Shown here piece after piece: positions 1 through 9,678 of a DNA stretch of 64,000 bases. Every line of letters starts with the position of its first letter. Positions within the stretch are counted from its first letter, which is position 1. Both the position numbers and the translations under genes were made by a program. The notes beneath the pieces were generated by a model that was not told the DNA's origin, searched no databases, and saw only the letters and a list, made by a program, of their open reading frames with translations. The stretch comes from Acetobacter farinalis (GTDB lineage Bacteria > Pseudomonadota > Alphaproteobacteria > Acetobacterales > Acetobacteraceae), in contig NZ_JAPIUX010000002.1 of assembly GCF_026240015.1 (NCBI RefSeq), positions 62,001 to 126,000 of the forward strand, in the 5' to 3' direction.

Positions 1-445
1 GTCACCAAAATTTGTTAAGGTTTAAGTTTGTTAAATTCTTGTAATTTATAGAAGAATTTTATTTCCTATTTTCTTTATGAACCTAATACGCATTACATTA
101 CTATTTTATATTGAAACTCTTCTAGAATTTGCATTGATGATATTATTTTAATGATTGGGAAATAATTATGTTATTTTTATAAATACACCACTTTTTTGTC
201 TCATTTTCATAAAAAATTTATTCATTCCCGATAGCAAAATGAAAATCAGCCGTTATTATTTTCAACCAGTGATTGCTTTTTTCTGAGCACACAACCAGAA
301 AACGTAATCACCAGACGCCAATCATCTTTGGGGTTAAAAAATGGTTAATTTCTGTTTATCTTTCCAAGAAGGCACGTAAAAATAGATTTCTATGCGCGGA
401 TACAACTATAAGGTGTCACGCGCTTCCCAAGGGGGAGGGAACCCG
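1..445. other. AT-rich leader region without a gene
   Basis: About 445 bases of strongly AT-rich sequence, unlike the GC-rich remainder of the window. Only short, low-quality reading frames occur here. It leads into the response regulator and probably holds that gene's promoter, but I cannot name convincing -35/-10 boxes. The composition would also fit a horizontally acquired or nucleoid-protein-bound stretch. No hairpin or repeat stood out. Confidence 0.5.
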
Positions 446-1204
446 ATGCGTATCCTGTTTGCTGAAGACAAAGCAGCGTCTGCTCGCCTGCTTTTGCCAA
501 CACTGAAAAAAGCCGGACTTTCTGCTGATTTGGCGCGTTCTGGCAGAAACGCCATCGAAATGCTGCGGAACTATGATTACGGCCTTGCCGTTATTGATCT
601 GAATCTGCCGGATATGGATGGCTATCAAGTCATCAGTTCTCTGCGTTTACTGAAAATTTCAACGCCTATCATCATCCTTTCGGCATTGGACCAGCCGGAT
701 GCAAAAATCCGGGCTTTTTCCATGGGGGCGGATGATTATCTGATCAAACCGTTTGACCCAGCCGAACTTGTTGCCCGGATTCAGGCCATTCTGCGCCGTT
801 CCAGCGGCTTTGCGCACCCCGTTACCCAGGTGGGAGACCTCCGGCTGGACCTGAACAGCCATACCGTAACCGTGCACGACCAGCCCGTACATCTGACAGG
901 CAAGGAATTTTCCATCCTTGAGCTGCTGGTTCTGCGCAAAGGTGTCGCGCAGACCAAGGAAACATTCCTCAACCATCTGTACGGAGGGCGCGATGAACCG
1001 GACATCAAGATCATTGATGTTTTCATCTGCAAGCTTCGGAAAAAACTTCAGGCTGCTGGCGCTGATAACCTGATTTCAACCGTATGGGGCCGAGGCTATA
1101 TCCTGCATGACCCAAAAGCCAGAAAGGCGTCTCTTCCAGCAGGACAGATAATCCCGATGCCCGCCATGATTGAACACCAGCAGTTTCAGGCTGTAGGAGA
1201 CTGA
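446..1204 (+). CDS. CtrA-like OmpR-family response regulator
   Basis: Two-component response regulator of 252 residues. The N-terminal receiver domain (about 1-115) has acidic residues E7 and D8, phospho-acceptor D51 in VIDLNLPDMDGY and the conserved Lys in LIKPF. A winged-helix OmpR/PhoB DNA-binding domain follows (about 130-230). The stretches HLTGKEFSILELL, FLNHLYGG and KIIDVFICKLRKKL closely follow CtrA, the alphaproteobacterial cell-cycle and motility regulator, so this is CtrA or a close paralogue. One acidic-pocket position (residue 9) is Lys rather than the usual Asp, which could alter phosphorylation. The start at 446 is chosen over an upstream ATG at 392 because a strong GGGGGAGGGA ribosome-binding site precedes it and the receiver domain begins there. 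It converges on thiD. Confidence 0.85.
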   Translation: MRILFAEDKAASARLLLPTLKKAGLSADLARSGRNAIEMLRNYDYGLAVIDLNLPDMDGYQVISSLRLLKISTPIIILSALDQPDAKIRAFSMGADDYLIKPFDPAELVARIQAILRRSSGFAHPVTQVGDLRLDLNSHTVTVHDQPVHLTGKEFSILELLVLRKGVAQTKETFLNHLYGGRDEPDIKIIDVFICKLRKKLQAAGADNLISTVWGRGYILHDPKARKASLPAGQIIPMPAMIEHQQFQAVGD

Positions 1205-1226
1205 TTTTTTAGAAAAATACTCTGAT

Positions 1227-2057
1227 TTAAACAGGTTTTTCATACCATCTGTGCGCATGCCATAATGGCCCGGCTCCCCCCCCGAGTCCGGGCGCAGCCA
1301 GAATTGCCTGCCGCACATAAAGACGGGCCTGCTCGACCGCCCGGCGCAGCGGGAGTTTTTGCGCCAGCCCGGTGGCCAGTGCACTGGCCAGCGTGCACCC
1401 TGTACCATGCGTGTGGCGCGTGGCGATACGCGTGTCGTAAAACTCTTTGAAGCCACAATCATCCAGCAAAACATCCACCAGCGTTTCCCCGGCAAGATGT
1501 CCGCCTTTAACCAGAACGGCAGCACCACTTTCCGCACGCAGCGTCTGCGCGGCAAGGCGCATGTGTTCAACAGATGTGACTGTCATACCTGTCAGTTTTT
1601 CCGCTTCCGGCAGATTGGGAGTCAGCACTGTTGCCAGAGGAAAAAGCCGGGTTTTCAGGCCGGACAACGCGGCTTCGGCCAGAAGACTGGCGCCCCCCTT
1701 TGCAACCATTACCGGATCTACAACAACAGGGCACGCACCATACATAGTGCGGTAGCGGGAAATTTCTTCACAAACACACTGGATTTCATCACCCCCGCCC
1801 AGCATTCCGGTCTTGATGGCATCCGCCCCCAGATCCTCCAGCACACAGCGTATCTGCTCGCGCAGGAAGGCGGTTGGCACAGGTAGGATATCCCGCACCC
1901 CTTGCGTGTTCTGCGCGGTCAGCGCCGTGATGGCTGTCATGGCATAGCCACCCAGCGCCGTGATGGTCTTGATATCGGCCTGAATGCCCGCCCCGCCGCC
2001 CGAGTCGCTTCCCGCAATGGACAGAACACGCGCGGGTTTTTCCTGTTTCATGTCCAT
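1227..2057 (-). CDS. thiD: hydroxymethylpyrimidine/phosphomethylpyrimidine kinase
   Basis: Ribokinase-fold cytosolic enzyme that phosphorylates HMP and HMP-phosphate to HMP diphosphate for thiamine synthesis. The 276 residues match the usual ThiD length. The N-terminus carries the substrate/phosphate motif AGSDSGGGAGIQADIK, and the C-terminal anion hole with the catalytic cysteine is HGTGCTLASALATGLA. It lies 24 bases downstream of glmM on the same strand and may be co-transcribed with it; the two functions are not linked. It converges on the response regulator with only 22 bases between stop codons. Confidence 0.95.
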   Translation of the reverse strand: MDMKQEKPARVLSIAGSDSGGGAGIQADIKTITALGGYAMTAITALTAQNTQGVRDILPVPTAFLREQIRCVLEDLGADAIKTGMLGGGDEIQCVCEEISRYRTMYGACPVVVDPVMVAKGGASLLAEAALSGLKTRLFPLATVLTPNLPEAEKLTGMTVTSVEHMRLAAQTLRAESGAAVLVKGGHLAGETLVDVLLDDCGFKEFYDTRIATRHTHGTGCTLASALATGLAQKLPLRRAVEQARLYVRQAILAAPGLGGGAGPLWHAHRWYEKPV

Positions 2058-2081
2058 TTTCTGGCGGTACCCCTCAGTGCT

Positions 2082-3431
2082 TCAGGCCGGAACGTTAACG
2101 GCCTGAAGCGCCTCACACATCTGCCTGACGGCTTCATCCACCAGAGCAGCATCTTCCGCTTCCGCCATCACCCGCACCAGCGGTTCCGTACCACTTTTAC
2201 GCAGCAGCAGGCGCCCGCGGCCGGCAAGCATCTGCTCCACCTCTCTCTGCCGGGCCTGCACGCTTTCCGCTTCCAGCGGAGAGACACCGCTGAAGCGTAC
2301 ATTCTGCAGTTTCTGCGGGAACGGCGTGAACAGGCGGCAGACTTCGCTGGCCGGGCGGCCATCTTCCACCAGCACGGCCAGAATCTGCAGGGCGGCAATC
2401 AGGCCATCCCCCGTTGTGGCAAAATCTGTCAGCACCATATGGCCGGACTGCTCACCCCCGACATTGCAGCCCAGCTCGCGCATCCGCTCCACCACGTAGC
2501 GGTCCCCCACCGCGGTCCGCTCCAGACCCACATCGAGCGTATTCAAAAAACGCTCCAGCCCCATGTTGGACATCACCGTTGCCACAACAGATTGCCCCAC
2601 CAGACGCCCGTCACGCGCCCAGGAGTGGGCGATAAGAGCGAGAATCTGGTCTCCATCAATCAGATTTCCGGTTTCATCCGCAATCAGGACGCGGTCCGCA
2701 TCACCATCCAGCGCAATCCCCAGATGCGCGCCATGCTGCACAACTGCCTGACACAGGGCTTCAGGGTGCGTGGACCCACATTTTTCATTGATGTTGACAC
2801 CATCAGGCTCACAGCCAATGCGGATCACCTCCGCGCCCAGTTCCCACAGAGCCGTGGGGGCAACGCGGTATGCCGAGCCATTGGCACAGTCGAGCACGAT
2901 TTTCATGCCGTCCAGACGCAGCTTGCGCGGGAAAGACGCCTTTGCACTTTCCACATAGCGCCCGGCGGCATCATTCAGGCGCGAGGCCCGGCCAATCTGG
3001 CGGGGTTTCGCCAGACGGTCCGTCAGGTCCATGTCCATCAGGGTTTCGATATCAATTTCATTCTGGTCAGACAGCTTGAACCCGTCCGGACCAAACAGCT
3101 TGATCCCGTTATCACCAAACGGATTGTGCGAAGCTGAAATCATCACGCCCAGATCCGCCCGCAGGGAGCGTGTCAGCATGGCAATGGCGGGGGTGGGCAG
3201 AGGCCCCACAAGCGTGACATCCATCCCGGCGGACAGAAACCCCGCCACCAGAGCACTCTCGATCATATAGCCGGAAAGGCGTGTGTCCTTCCCGAGCAGA
3301 ACACGGTGCCGGTGCGCTCCGCGTGTAAAATGCAGCCCTGCGGCCTGCCCCAGTTTCAGGGCGATATCGACTGTCATAGGCGCGATGTTTGCGGTTCCGC
3401 GAATTCCATCTGTCCCGAAAAGACGTCTCAT
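2082..3431 (-). CDS. glmM: phosphoglucosamine mutase
   Basis: Cytosolic enzyme converting glucosamine-6-phosphate to glucosamine-1-phosphate for UDP-GlcNAc, and so for peptidoglycan and LPS. The 449 residues match the family. It starts RRLFGTDGIRG, has the phosphoserine loop ISASHNP (active Ser near residue 101), the magnesium loop LDGDADRVLI, and the C-terminal phosphate-binding loop LLRKSGTEPLVRVM. The order ftsH-folP-glmM seen here is common in proteobacteria. The 150 bases to folP hold no gene. Confidence 0.96.
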   Translation of the reverse strand: MRRLFGTDGIRGTANIAPMTVDIALKLGQAAGLHFTRGAHRHRVLLGKDTRLSGYMIESALVAGFLSAGMDVTLVGPLPTPAIAMLTRSLRADLGVMISASHNPFGDNGIKLFGPDGFKLSDQNEIDIETLMDMDLTDRLAKPRQIGRASRLNDAAGRYVESAKASFPRKLRLDGMKIVLDCANGSAYRVAPTALWELGAEVIRIGCEPDGVNINEKCGSTHPEALCQAVVQHGAHLGIALDGDADRVLIADETGNLIDGDQILALIAHSWARDGRLVGQSVVATVMSNMGLERFLNTLDVGLERTAVGDRYVVERMRELGCNVGGEQSGHMVLTDFATTGDGLIAALQILAVLVEDGRPASEVCRLFTPFPQKLQNVRFSGVSPLEAESVQARQREVEQMLAGRGRLLLRKSGTEPLVRVMAEAEDAALVDEAVRQMCEALQAVNVPA

Positions 3432-3581
3432 CCTGCCTATTCCAATCTTGTTTTGTGACGTCTGCGCCCTCTCCGCCCTTCTGCTCCCCAGAGCCCGCAG
3501 TGCTGACGCATGTCTGTTTTCTCTTCACTAAAACGGTTTCCCACCTGAAGGAACCGTAAGGTTCGGTCTCAGGCGCTTTTT

Positions 3582-4652
3582 TCAGGCCGCATGAACGTGC
3601 TGCCAGACCCGCAGAGCCTGCACCATTCCCTCCACCGCATGCACACGCAACACGCTCTGGCCAAGAGCCATGGCCTCAAGAGAGGCCGCCTGTGTGCCCG
3701 CATCCCGCCCGGCGGGGTCCGTAATGCCTGTTATCTCGCCAATCATCCGCTTGCGGGAAAGCCCCAGCACCACCCGGCACCCCAGATTGGCCAGCAACGG
3801 CAAACGGCTGAGCAGAGCCGTATTCTGGGCCGTATTTTTTGCAAACCCGATCCCGGGGTCCACACTCAGGCGCTCTGGCGCAATGCCCGCCTGTATGGCC
3901 GCATTCAGCCGGACTCCCAGCTCGCGCACCACCTCGCACGCTACATCGTCATAAACAGCATGGTCCATCATGGTGGCAGGCGTGCCACGCATGTGCATCA
4001 GCACAACACCGCAGTGCTCCCGGGCCAGAAGGGGCAGCGCCTGCGGATCATGCGTCAGGGCGGAGACATCGTTAATCACATCGGCACCGGCCGCCAGAGC
4101 CTGCGCCATAACAGCACTGTTCCGGGTATCAATGGAAAGGGTTGCGCCCGGCGCTACCTGTTTCAGCGCCCGCACCACCGGCCCGATACGCGCCCACTCC
4201 TCCTCCGGCGTGACAACCGCAGCACCGGGGCGTGTGCTCTCACCGCCAATATCCAGAATGCCCGCACCGGCGGCATGCAGATCAAGCCCCGCTTGCACGG
4301 CCCGTGCGGTGTCCAGATGCAGCCCGCCATCACTGAAGCTGTCCGGGGTAACGTTCAGAATTCCCATCACCTGCGCGCCTTCCGGCATTCCGGCGGAAGG
4401 CGGTTTCCGGACAAGACGCGCCAGACACTCCTGCCAGTCCGCCGGAACCGCCGAGACAGGCATGAAGCCGGTATGGGTCGCGCCCTCTATCAGGTCCACA
4501 CAGGTAAAGGCCGCAGGGCCGCCCGCCAGCGGGAGAGCATGGCCGCGCCTGACAGCATCCTCCGCCGCACGGCCATACAGCAGGCCCGCAGGCTCTGCGA
4601 GACGCCAAAAATCCATTCCTGCCTCTCTCCCGCAATGCAAAAGAGGCGGCAT
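3582..4652 (-). CDS. folP: dihydropteroate synthase
   Basis: Condenses p-aminobenzoate with the pterin diphosphate in folate synthesis, and is the sulfonamide target. The DHPS TIM barrel occupies about residues 90-350: MGILNVTPDSFSDGG, the phosphate loop LDIGGESTRPGA, NDVSAL and VVLMHMRG. At 356 residues it is longer than the E. coli enzyme because of a roughly 90-residue N-terminal extension. The ATG at 4652 has a good AGGAGGGG site. An internal ATG at 4616 also has an upstream purine-rich stretch, so the extension could be 12 residues shorter. The gene follows ftsH by 48 bases and is probably in its transcript. Confidence 0.93.
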   Translation of the reverse strand: MPPLLHCGREAGMDFWRLAEPAGLLYGRAAEDAVRRGHALPLAGGPAAFTCVDLIEGATHTGFMPVSAVPADWQECLARLVRKPPSAGMPEGAQVMGILNVTPDSFSDGGLHLDTARAVQAGLDLHAAGAGILDIGGESTRPGAAVVTPEEEWARIGPVVRALKQVAPGATLSIDTRNSAVMAQALAAGADVINDVSALTHDPQALPLLAREHCGVVLMHMRGTPATMMDHAVYDDVACEVVRELGVRLNAAIQAGIAPERLSVDPGIGFAKNTAQNTALLSRLPLLANLGCRVVLGLSRKRMIGEITGITDPAGRDAGTQAASLEAMALGQSVLRVHAVEGMVQALRVWQHVHAA

Positions 4653-4700
4653 TGCTGCCGCCCCTCCTGTTTCTTTCCGCTCGTCCTGTTGGCGTGGGCC

Positions 4701-6650
4701 TCAGCCCAGCTGCGGGACCGGGTTCATCCCGCTGCCTTCACCACCCTCGGGTTTGTCACCCTGCTGGCCGATTTCCGGACCGGAAACCTGCGGCACGGAT
4801 GAACGGCGGTTGACCGGCGTGCTCTCATCCGTTTCAACCCGCTCAATCGGCTGGCCACGCATGATCTGGCGAATATCTTCCCCGCTCAGAGTCTCATATT
4901 CCAGCAGGGCTTCCGCCAGACGGTGCAGTTCATCCACATGGTCATGCAGATAGGTGCGGGCCTGATCATACGCCTCATCAATCAGACGCTTGATTTCAGA
5001 ATCAATTTCCTTGGCCGTGTGCTCGGAGAAATTCTTCGCAGCACCGCCGAAGAACATGCCGCCACCGCCCTGATCATCATTGGCGTAGGCAATCATGCCA
5101 ACCTTTTCGCTCATACCCCATTCAGTCACCATGCTGCGGGCCACGCGGGTTGCCATCTGGATGTCGCCCATGGCGCCATTGCAGATATTGTCTTTCCCGT
5201 AGACAACTTCCTCCGCCACGCGGCCGCCCATGGCAACCACCAGATGAGCAATGCAGTTCTTCTTGCTCATGGACAGGCGGTCACCCTCAGGCAGACGCAT
5301 GACCATGCCCAGCGCCCGGCCACGGGGGATGATGGTGGCCTTATGGATGGGCTCACTCTCCGGCACCAGCACCGCCGTAATGGCGTGACCGGCTTCGTGA
5401 TACGCCGTGCGCTTCTTTTCCTCATCATTCATGACAAGAGACCGGCGCTCGGCCCCCATCAGAACCTTGTCCTTCGCATCTTCAAACTCACGCATGGACA
5501 CGGTGCGCTTGCCCAGACGGGCCGCGGCCAGAGCGGCCTCGTTCACCAGATTGGCAAGGTCCGCGCCCGAGAAGCCCGGCGTGCCGCGGGCAATAATGCG
5601 CGGGTCCACATCAGACGCCAGCGGCACCTTGCGCATATGCACGCGCAGGATTTTCTCACGGCCCGCCACATCCGGGTTCGACACCACAACCTGCCGGTCA
5701 AACCGGCCGGGGCGCAGCAGGGCGGGGTCCAGCACATCGGGGCGGTTGGTGGCGGCAATCAGGATCACACCCTCATTGCTTTCAAACCCGTCCATCTCGA
5801 CCAGCATCTGGTTCAGGGTCTGCTCACGCTCATCATTCCCGCCACCAAGGCCCGCGCCACGATGGCGGCCCACGGCATCAATTTCATCAATAAAGATAAT
5901 GCACGGGGCAGCCTTCTTCCCCTGCTCGAACATGTCACGCACGCGGGATGCACCTACACCCACGAACATTTCCACAAAATCAGAGCCGGAAATGGTGAAG
6001 AACGGGACATTGGCTTCCCCTGCAATGGCGCGTGCCAGCAGGGTTTTCCCTGTGCCCGGCGGGCCAACCAGCAGCACGCCCTTGGGGATCTTGCCACCCA
6101 GACGGGTAAATTTCTGCGGGTCTTTCAGGAAGTCGACAATTTCCTGAAGCTCGCCCTTGGCTTCATCAATCCCCGCGACATCATCAAAGGTCACGCGCCC
6201 CTGCTTTTCTGTCAGCATCTTGGCGCGGGACTTGCCAAAGCCCATGGCCCGGCCACCTCCACCCTGCATCTGGCGCATCATGAACACCCAGACACCAACC
6301 ATCAGGATAATGGGCAGGGCATTCAGGAAATAACGCAGCAGCGGGCTACCTTCCTGATCAAGCGGCTTGGCCACAACCTCAACGCCCTTACCCGTCAGGC
6401 GGGAAACAAGGGACGGGTCCTGCGGCGCAAATGTTTCAAAAGCCGTGCCATCAGTCAGCGTGCCGGAAATATTCTGGTTCTGCATCACAACGGACCGGAC
6501 ATGCCCGGTATCAACGTCTGTAATGAAATCAGAATACGCCAGTTGCTGCGCAGCATGCTGTGTGTTCCCCGGCTGGAAAACATCTACAAGCAACAGCAGC
6601 AGCACGATGATGCTGACCCAAAGCGCCAAATTGCGGCCTAAATTGTTCAT
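4701..6650 (-). CDS. ftsH: ATP-dependent zinc metalloprotease FtsH
   Basis: Membrane-anchored AAA+ protease that degrades misfolded membrane proteins and regulators such as LpxC. The protein has 649 residues with two N-terminal membrane helices (about 8-24 and 110-126) around a periplasmic segment. The AAA domain has Walker A GPPGTGKT near residue 196 and Walker B IIFIDEIDA, and the zinc site is HEAGH near residue 420. The start at 6650 (MNNLGRN) fits the family; an open frame extends 26 codons further upstream but has no family similarity. The C-terminus is Pro/Gly-rich. Confidence 0.96.
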   Translation of the reverse strand: MNNLGRNLALWVSIIVLLLLLVDVFQPGNTQHAAQQLAYSDFITDVDTGHVRSVVMQNQNISGTLTDGTAFETFAPQDPSLVSRLTGKGVEVVAKPLDQEGSPLLRYFLNALPIILMVGVWVFMMRQMQGGGGRAMGFGKSRAKMLTEKQGRVTFDDVAGIDEAKGELQEIVDFLKDPQKFTRLGGKIPKGVLLVGPPGTGKTLLARAIAGEANVPFFTISGSDFVEMFVGVGASRVRDMFEQGKKAAPCIIFIDEIDAVGRHRGAGLGGGNDEREQTLNQMLVEMDGFESNEGVILIAATNRPDVLDPALLRPGRFDRQVVVSNPDVAGREKILRVHMRKVPLASDVDPRIIARGTPGFSGADLANLVNEAALAAARLGKRTVSMREFEDAKDKVLMGAERRSLVMNDEEKKRTAYHEAGHAITAVLVPESEPIHKATIIPRGRALGMVMRLPEGDRLSMSKKNCIAHLVVAMGGRVAEEVVYGKDNICNGAMGDIQMATRVARSMVTEWGMSEKVGMIAYANDDQGGGGMFFGGAAKNFSEHTAKEIDSEIKRLIDEAYDQARTYLHDHVDELHRLAEALLEYETLSGEDIRQIMRGQPIERVETDESTPVNRRSSVPQVSGPEIGQQGDKPEGGEGSGMNPVPQLG

Positions 6651-6812
6651 CTTGCCTGTGTTTCCATACCTAGTCGTGCCGGAGCGCCGGAGAACCCCAA
6701 TCTGAGCGGCAGACGCCCGAAAATGCAACCTCTCCCATCATAAATGGGATGCTGGGCCGATATTCCCACCCCGCACATGACATTTATTATCACTCATTCT
6801 TATGATTTATGA

Positions 6813-8228
6813 TCATATGTGATGCGCTGCAAACCATGCGCCCCGTGCCTCCGGCCAGCCATACACGCCGCCGCCTGTTGCAGGAACCGGGGGCTGGAAC
6901 AGAAAACCGGCCCCCTGAAGTGCCTCTTCCGCCCACCACCCCAGATGCGGGATGCCAACGCGCTGCCCATGCCGCCATAAGGCTGGCAGCGTGGCGCAGA
7001 ACCGGGCTGGCCACCCTCCCCGCACCGTCCGGTCAAGCCCGAACCCCGCCGGGCCAACCTGCAAACTCTCCCGTGAAACGGATGACGGCAGAAAGAGTTC
7101 AAATCGGCCATCCCACCGCGCACCGGCATATGCCGGACCATACGCGTCCATAGCTGCGGCTTCGCGCACCAGAACCCAGCCAGACCGCCAGCGCACCAGT
7201 TGCACACCCGCCAGCGTGGCCTCCTGCCCTGCGGCCTGTAGCCGCCGCACCGCTGCCGGAGCGGGAGGATAAATCTGGCCCCCCACACACCGGATCAGCA
7301 CGGAAAGATCCTCTGGCTCCGGAAGAACCGGCCCGAGGCACACCCAGCCTTCCGGCCTGAATGTGCCCTGTCTGGCAAAGGACATGGTCCGAGAGTCATC
7401 CCGCCGCATCCGTGCCGCACCGGCCTGAAGACCTGCACGCCACAGCGCCTCACGCTCATCCTGCTCCCGCAGGCTGTGCCGCACGCGGACACGCCCGGCC
7501 TGCATATCCTGATTGGAAGGGTCATCCACCCAAGCCAGCCCGGCACCCCGCAGCGTGTTCCGCAAAGCCTGACGCGAGACATCCAGCAGAGGCCTTACGA
7601 CCCGCACATCCGGCAGGGCGCTCATCCACGCCATCCCGGCCAGACCCTCCGGCCCGCTGCCCGCCTGATGGCGCATCTGGAGTGTTTCTGCCTGATCATC
7701 CGCCTGATGGCCAAGCAGGAGATCAAGGCACCCGGCCTCCCGGCATGCCTGTGCCAGAACAGCATAGCGCGCCTGCCGCGCCCGCTCGGCCACGCCCGGG
7801 CCTTTGGTCAGGGTTGTGAGCGTAAGAAGGCGGGCGGGCACACCCATATCGGCCAGCCGCTGCACAGTCAGCCGTGCTTCCTGTGCGGACTCAGCCCGCA
7901 ACCCGTGGTCCACCACAAAAGCCAGAAGATTTTTACGCCAATGCCGTGCCAGCCAGGCGAGGCACAGGCTATCACCCCCGCCGGAGACGGCCAGAGCCAC
8001 GGGCGGCAAGGCCGGGTCATCCGGCAGCCATGGCCCCAGTGCCTGCATCCGGGCCACGAAAAACTCCGGTGACACCGGAGCTTCAGAAAAAGGTGCGTCC
8101 GACAGGGCGGCCAGAAGTAGACCGCCACTCCTGCTCCCCCTGCCGGAACCCTGCACCGGGTTTAAGGGCAACCGCTCCTGGCAGCCGTTACTGGCAGCCG
8201 CCTCGTCCGGCATAAATTTCTGCCGCAT
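6813..8228 (-). CDS. tilS: tRNA(Ile)-lysidine synthase
   Basis: Modifies C34 of the CAU-anticodon tRNA-Ile to lysidine, using ATP and lysine, so that AUA is read correctly. The PP-loop ATP-binding motif is AVSGGGDSLCLAWL (about residues 81-94), followed by the GHQADDQAET motif typical of TilS. The 471 residues are slightly long because about 50 residues precede the catalytic domain. The start used lies inside cpoB (41-base overlap), so a later start is possible. The C-terminal part is less conserved. It follows cpoB on the same strand, and about 160 non-coding bases separate it from ftsH. Confidence 0.9.
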   Translation of the reverse strand: MRQKFMPDEAAASNGCQERLPLNPVQGSGRGSRSGGLLLAALSDAPFSEAPVSPEFFVARMQALGPWLPDDPALPPVALAVSGGGDSLCLAWLARHWRKNLLAFVVDHGLRAESAQEARLTVQRLADMGVPARLLTLTTLTKGPGVAERARQARYAVLAQACREAGCLDLLLGHQADDQAETLQMRHQAGSGPEGLAGMAWMSALPDVRVVRPLLDVSRQALRNTLRGAGLAWVDDPSNQDMQAGRVRVRHSLREQDEREALWRAGLQAGAARMRRDDSRTMSFARQGTFRPEGWVCLGPVLPEPEDLSVLIRCVGGQIYPPAPAAVRRLQAAGQEATLAGVQLVRWRSGWVLVREAAAMDAYGPAYAGARWDGRFELFLPSSVSRESLQVGPAGFGLDRTVRGGWPARFCATLPALWRHGQRVGIPHLGWWAEEALQGAGFLFQPPVPATGGGVYGWPEARGAWFAAHHI

Positions 8229-9063
8229 GAGACACGCGCTGGGTCGGAGACGGGAATTCAGCTTTCAGTTTGCCAAGAGCCTGACAGGCGGCCTTCTTGT
8301 CCCCCAGCGCCAGCAGGGAGGCACTCACACCGAGCAGGGCATCCGGCGCGCGCGCGCTTTTGGGCGACTGACGATAGGCATCGTAATACGCCACGGCAGA
8401 CTGGCGGTACTGCTTTTCCCCCGCCAGAGACTGAGCCAGCAGAAACTGTGCATCAACCTTGAAGCTGCCTTTTGCATTCTGAAGAGCAGCCTCTGCGTTC
8501 TGATGCGCAGTGGCGTAATCCTTCTTCTGCAGGGCGGCTTTTCCGCTGGCCAGAAGGGCATCCGGTGTGGTGGGGGCAGCACGCGGCGCGGCCTCTGCCG
8601 CTGCACCAGCAGCGTCTGCGGCAGCAGGAGCCGCAGCGGCGGCACCACCGCCACCGTTCTGGGCTGCAAACTGATTATCCGCAATCTGTTTGGAGAGCGC
8701 GGCTGTCTTCTGCTGCAGGTCATTGGTCAGCTGATCAATTTCCCCGCGCATGTCGCGCTGCTGCTGTTCCAGCGTATTCACGCGGTCGAGCAGCTGGGCC
8801 GTCAGATCTCCATTTGCGGAAGCCGTTGCAGGTGCTGCGGTTGCGGAAGGCGGAGGCATGGCGCCACCACCCGAAGCCTGAAGCTGGCTCACGGCATCCC
8901 GGAGCGCCATAATCTGGTTTTGAAGAGCCAACCCTTCCCGGCTGGTCACATCCTGTGCATGCGCCACTGGTGCCGCGGCGACCAGAACGGTTGCAACAGG
9001 CAGACACACGGCCAGAGCACGCCACGATGCGGAAACAGACGTCATCAACCCGCGTTTCATCAA
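8188..9063 (-). CDS. cpoB: Tol-Pal system protein CpoB (YbgF)
   Basis: Periplasmic partner of the Tol-Pal machine that coordinates outer-membrane constriction with peptidoglycan synthesis. The protein has 291 residues with a cleavable signal peptide ending near AHA at residue 37. Then come an N-terminal coiled-coil trimerisation segment (about 45-125, heptad-like LLDRVNTLEQQQRDMRGEI), an Ala-rich linker, and C-terminal TPR repeats (about 175-290). It is the usual neighbour of pal, but an intrinsic terminator lies between the two genes. Confidence 0.9.
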   Translation of the reverse strand: MMKRGLMTSVSASWRALAVCLPVATVLVAAAPVAHAQDVTSREGLALQNQIMALRDAVSQLQASGGGAMPPPSATAAPATASANGDLTAQLLDRVNTLEQQQRDMRGEIDQLTNDLQQKTAALSKQIADNQFAAQNGGGGAAAAAPAAADAAGAAAEAAPRAAPTTPDALLASGKAALQKKDYATAHQNAEAALQNAKGSFKVDAQFLLAQSLAGEKQYRQSAVAYYDAYRQSPKSARAPDALLGVSASLLALGDKKAACQALGKLKAEFPSPTQRVSHAAEIYAGRGGCQ

Positions 9064-9133
9064 GACCTCACCCTTCCATTAAAAGCGGGCAAGGATTTCA
9101 TCATTCCTTCCCGAAAAACAAGACAGGAAATAC

Positions 9134-9165
9134 AAAAACAGGCCGGGTGAGATTCACCCGGCCTG
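9134..9165 (-). terminator. intrinsic terminator after pal
   Basis: Read on the minus strand, a perfect 12-bp stem (CAGGCCGGGTGA with its complement) closes on a 3-base loop and is followed by TTTTTG. It lies between the pal stop and the cpoB start, so much of the pal transcript should end here. Confidence 0.85.
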
Positions 9166-9198
9166 CCCTGTAGACTCGCTCGCGAAACGCGCCAGACC

Positions 9199-9678
9199 TT
9201 AGTGAACGGCAGTGATCGCGTTACGGTTCTGGGCCCATGCGCTTTCATCATCACCTTCCTGGGTCGGACGGTCCTTACCGTAGGAGATGGTGGAGATGCG
9301 GGAAGAGGCAACACCCTTGGCAACCAGATAGTCACGTGCTGCGTTAGCGCGGCGCTGGCCCAGAGCAATGTTGTATTCTTCCGTGCCACGGTCATCGCAG
9401 TTACCGGCGATTTCAACGTTGACCTGCGGATACTGCGCCAGCCATGCAGCCTGCTTGTCCAGCGTTGCCTGTGCTTCAGAGGTCAGGCCGCTTTTGTTCA
9501 GGGCGAAGAGCACGCGGTCACCAGCTGTGGCAACCAGATCGGCTTCGCTGCCAGGAACGGGGCCGCTCGGCTGCATAGCCGTCGCTGCACCGCTGGAGTC
9601 ACCCGTGTTGGCCTTCTCGTGCGCACAGGCAGAAAGAAGAGCAACCATGCTAAGCGCAGCAATATATTTCAGTCTCAT
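9199..9678 (-). CDS. pal: peptidoglycan-associated lipoprotein Pal
   Basis: Outer-membrane lipoprotein that binds diaminopimelate in peptidoglycan and is the target of TolB. The 159 residues begin MRLKYIAALSMVALLSAC, a lipoprotein signal with lipobox LSAC. The C-terminal OmpA-like domain (about 55-159) retains the peptidoglycan-binding stretch NCDDRGTEEYNIALGQRRA. The start at 9678 puts the signal at the N-terminus; a reading frame 9 codons longer lacks support. Its own promoter should lie in the roughly 675-base gap upstream. Confidence 0.95.
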   Translation of the reverse strand: MRLKYIAALSMVALLSACAHEKANTGDSSGAATAMQPSGPVPGSEADLVATAGDRVLFALNKSGLTSEAQATLDKQAAWLAQYPQVNVEIAGNCDDRGTEEYNIALGQRRANAARDYLVAKGVASSRISTISYGKDRPTQEGDDESAWAQNRNAITAVH

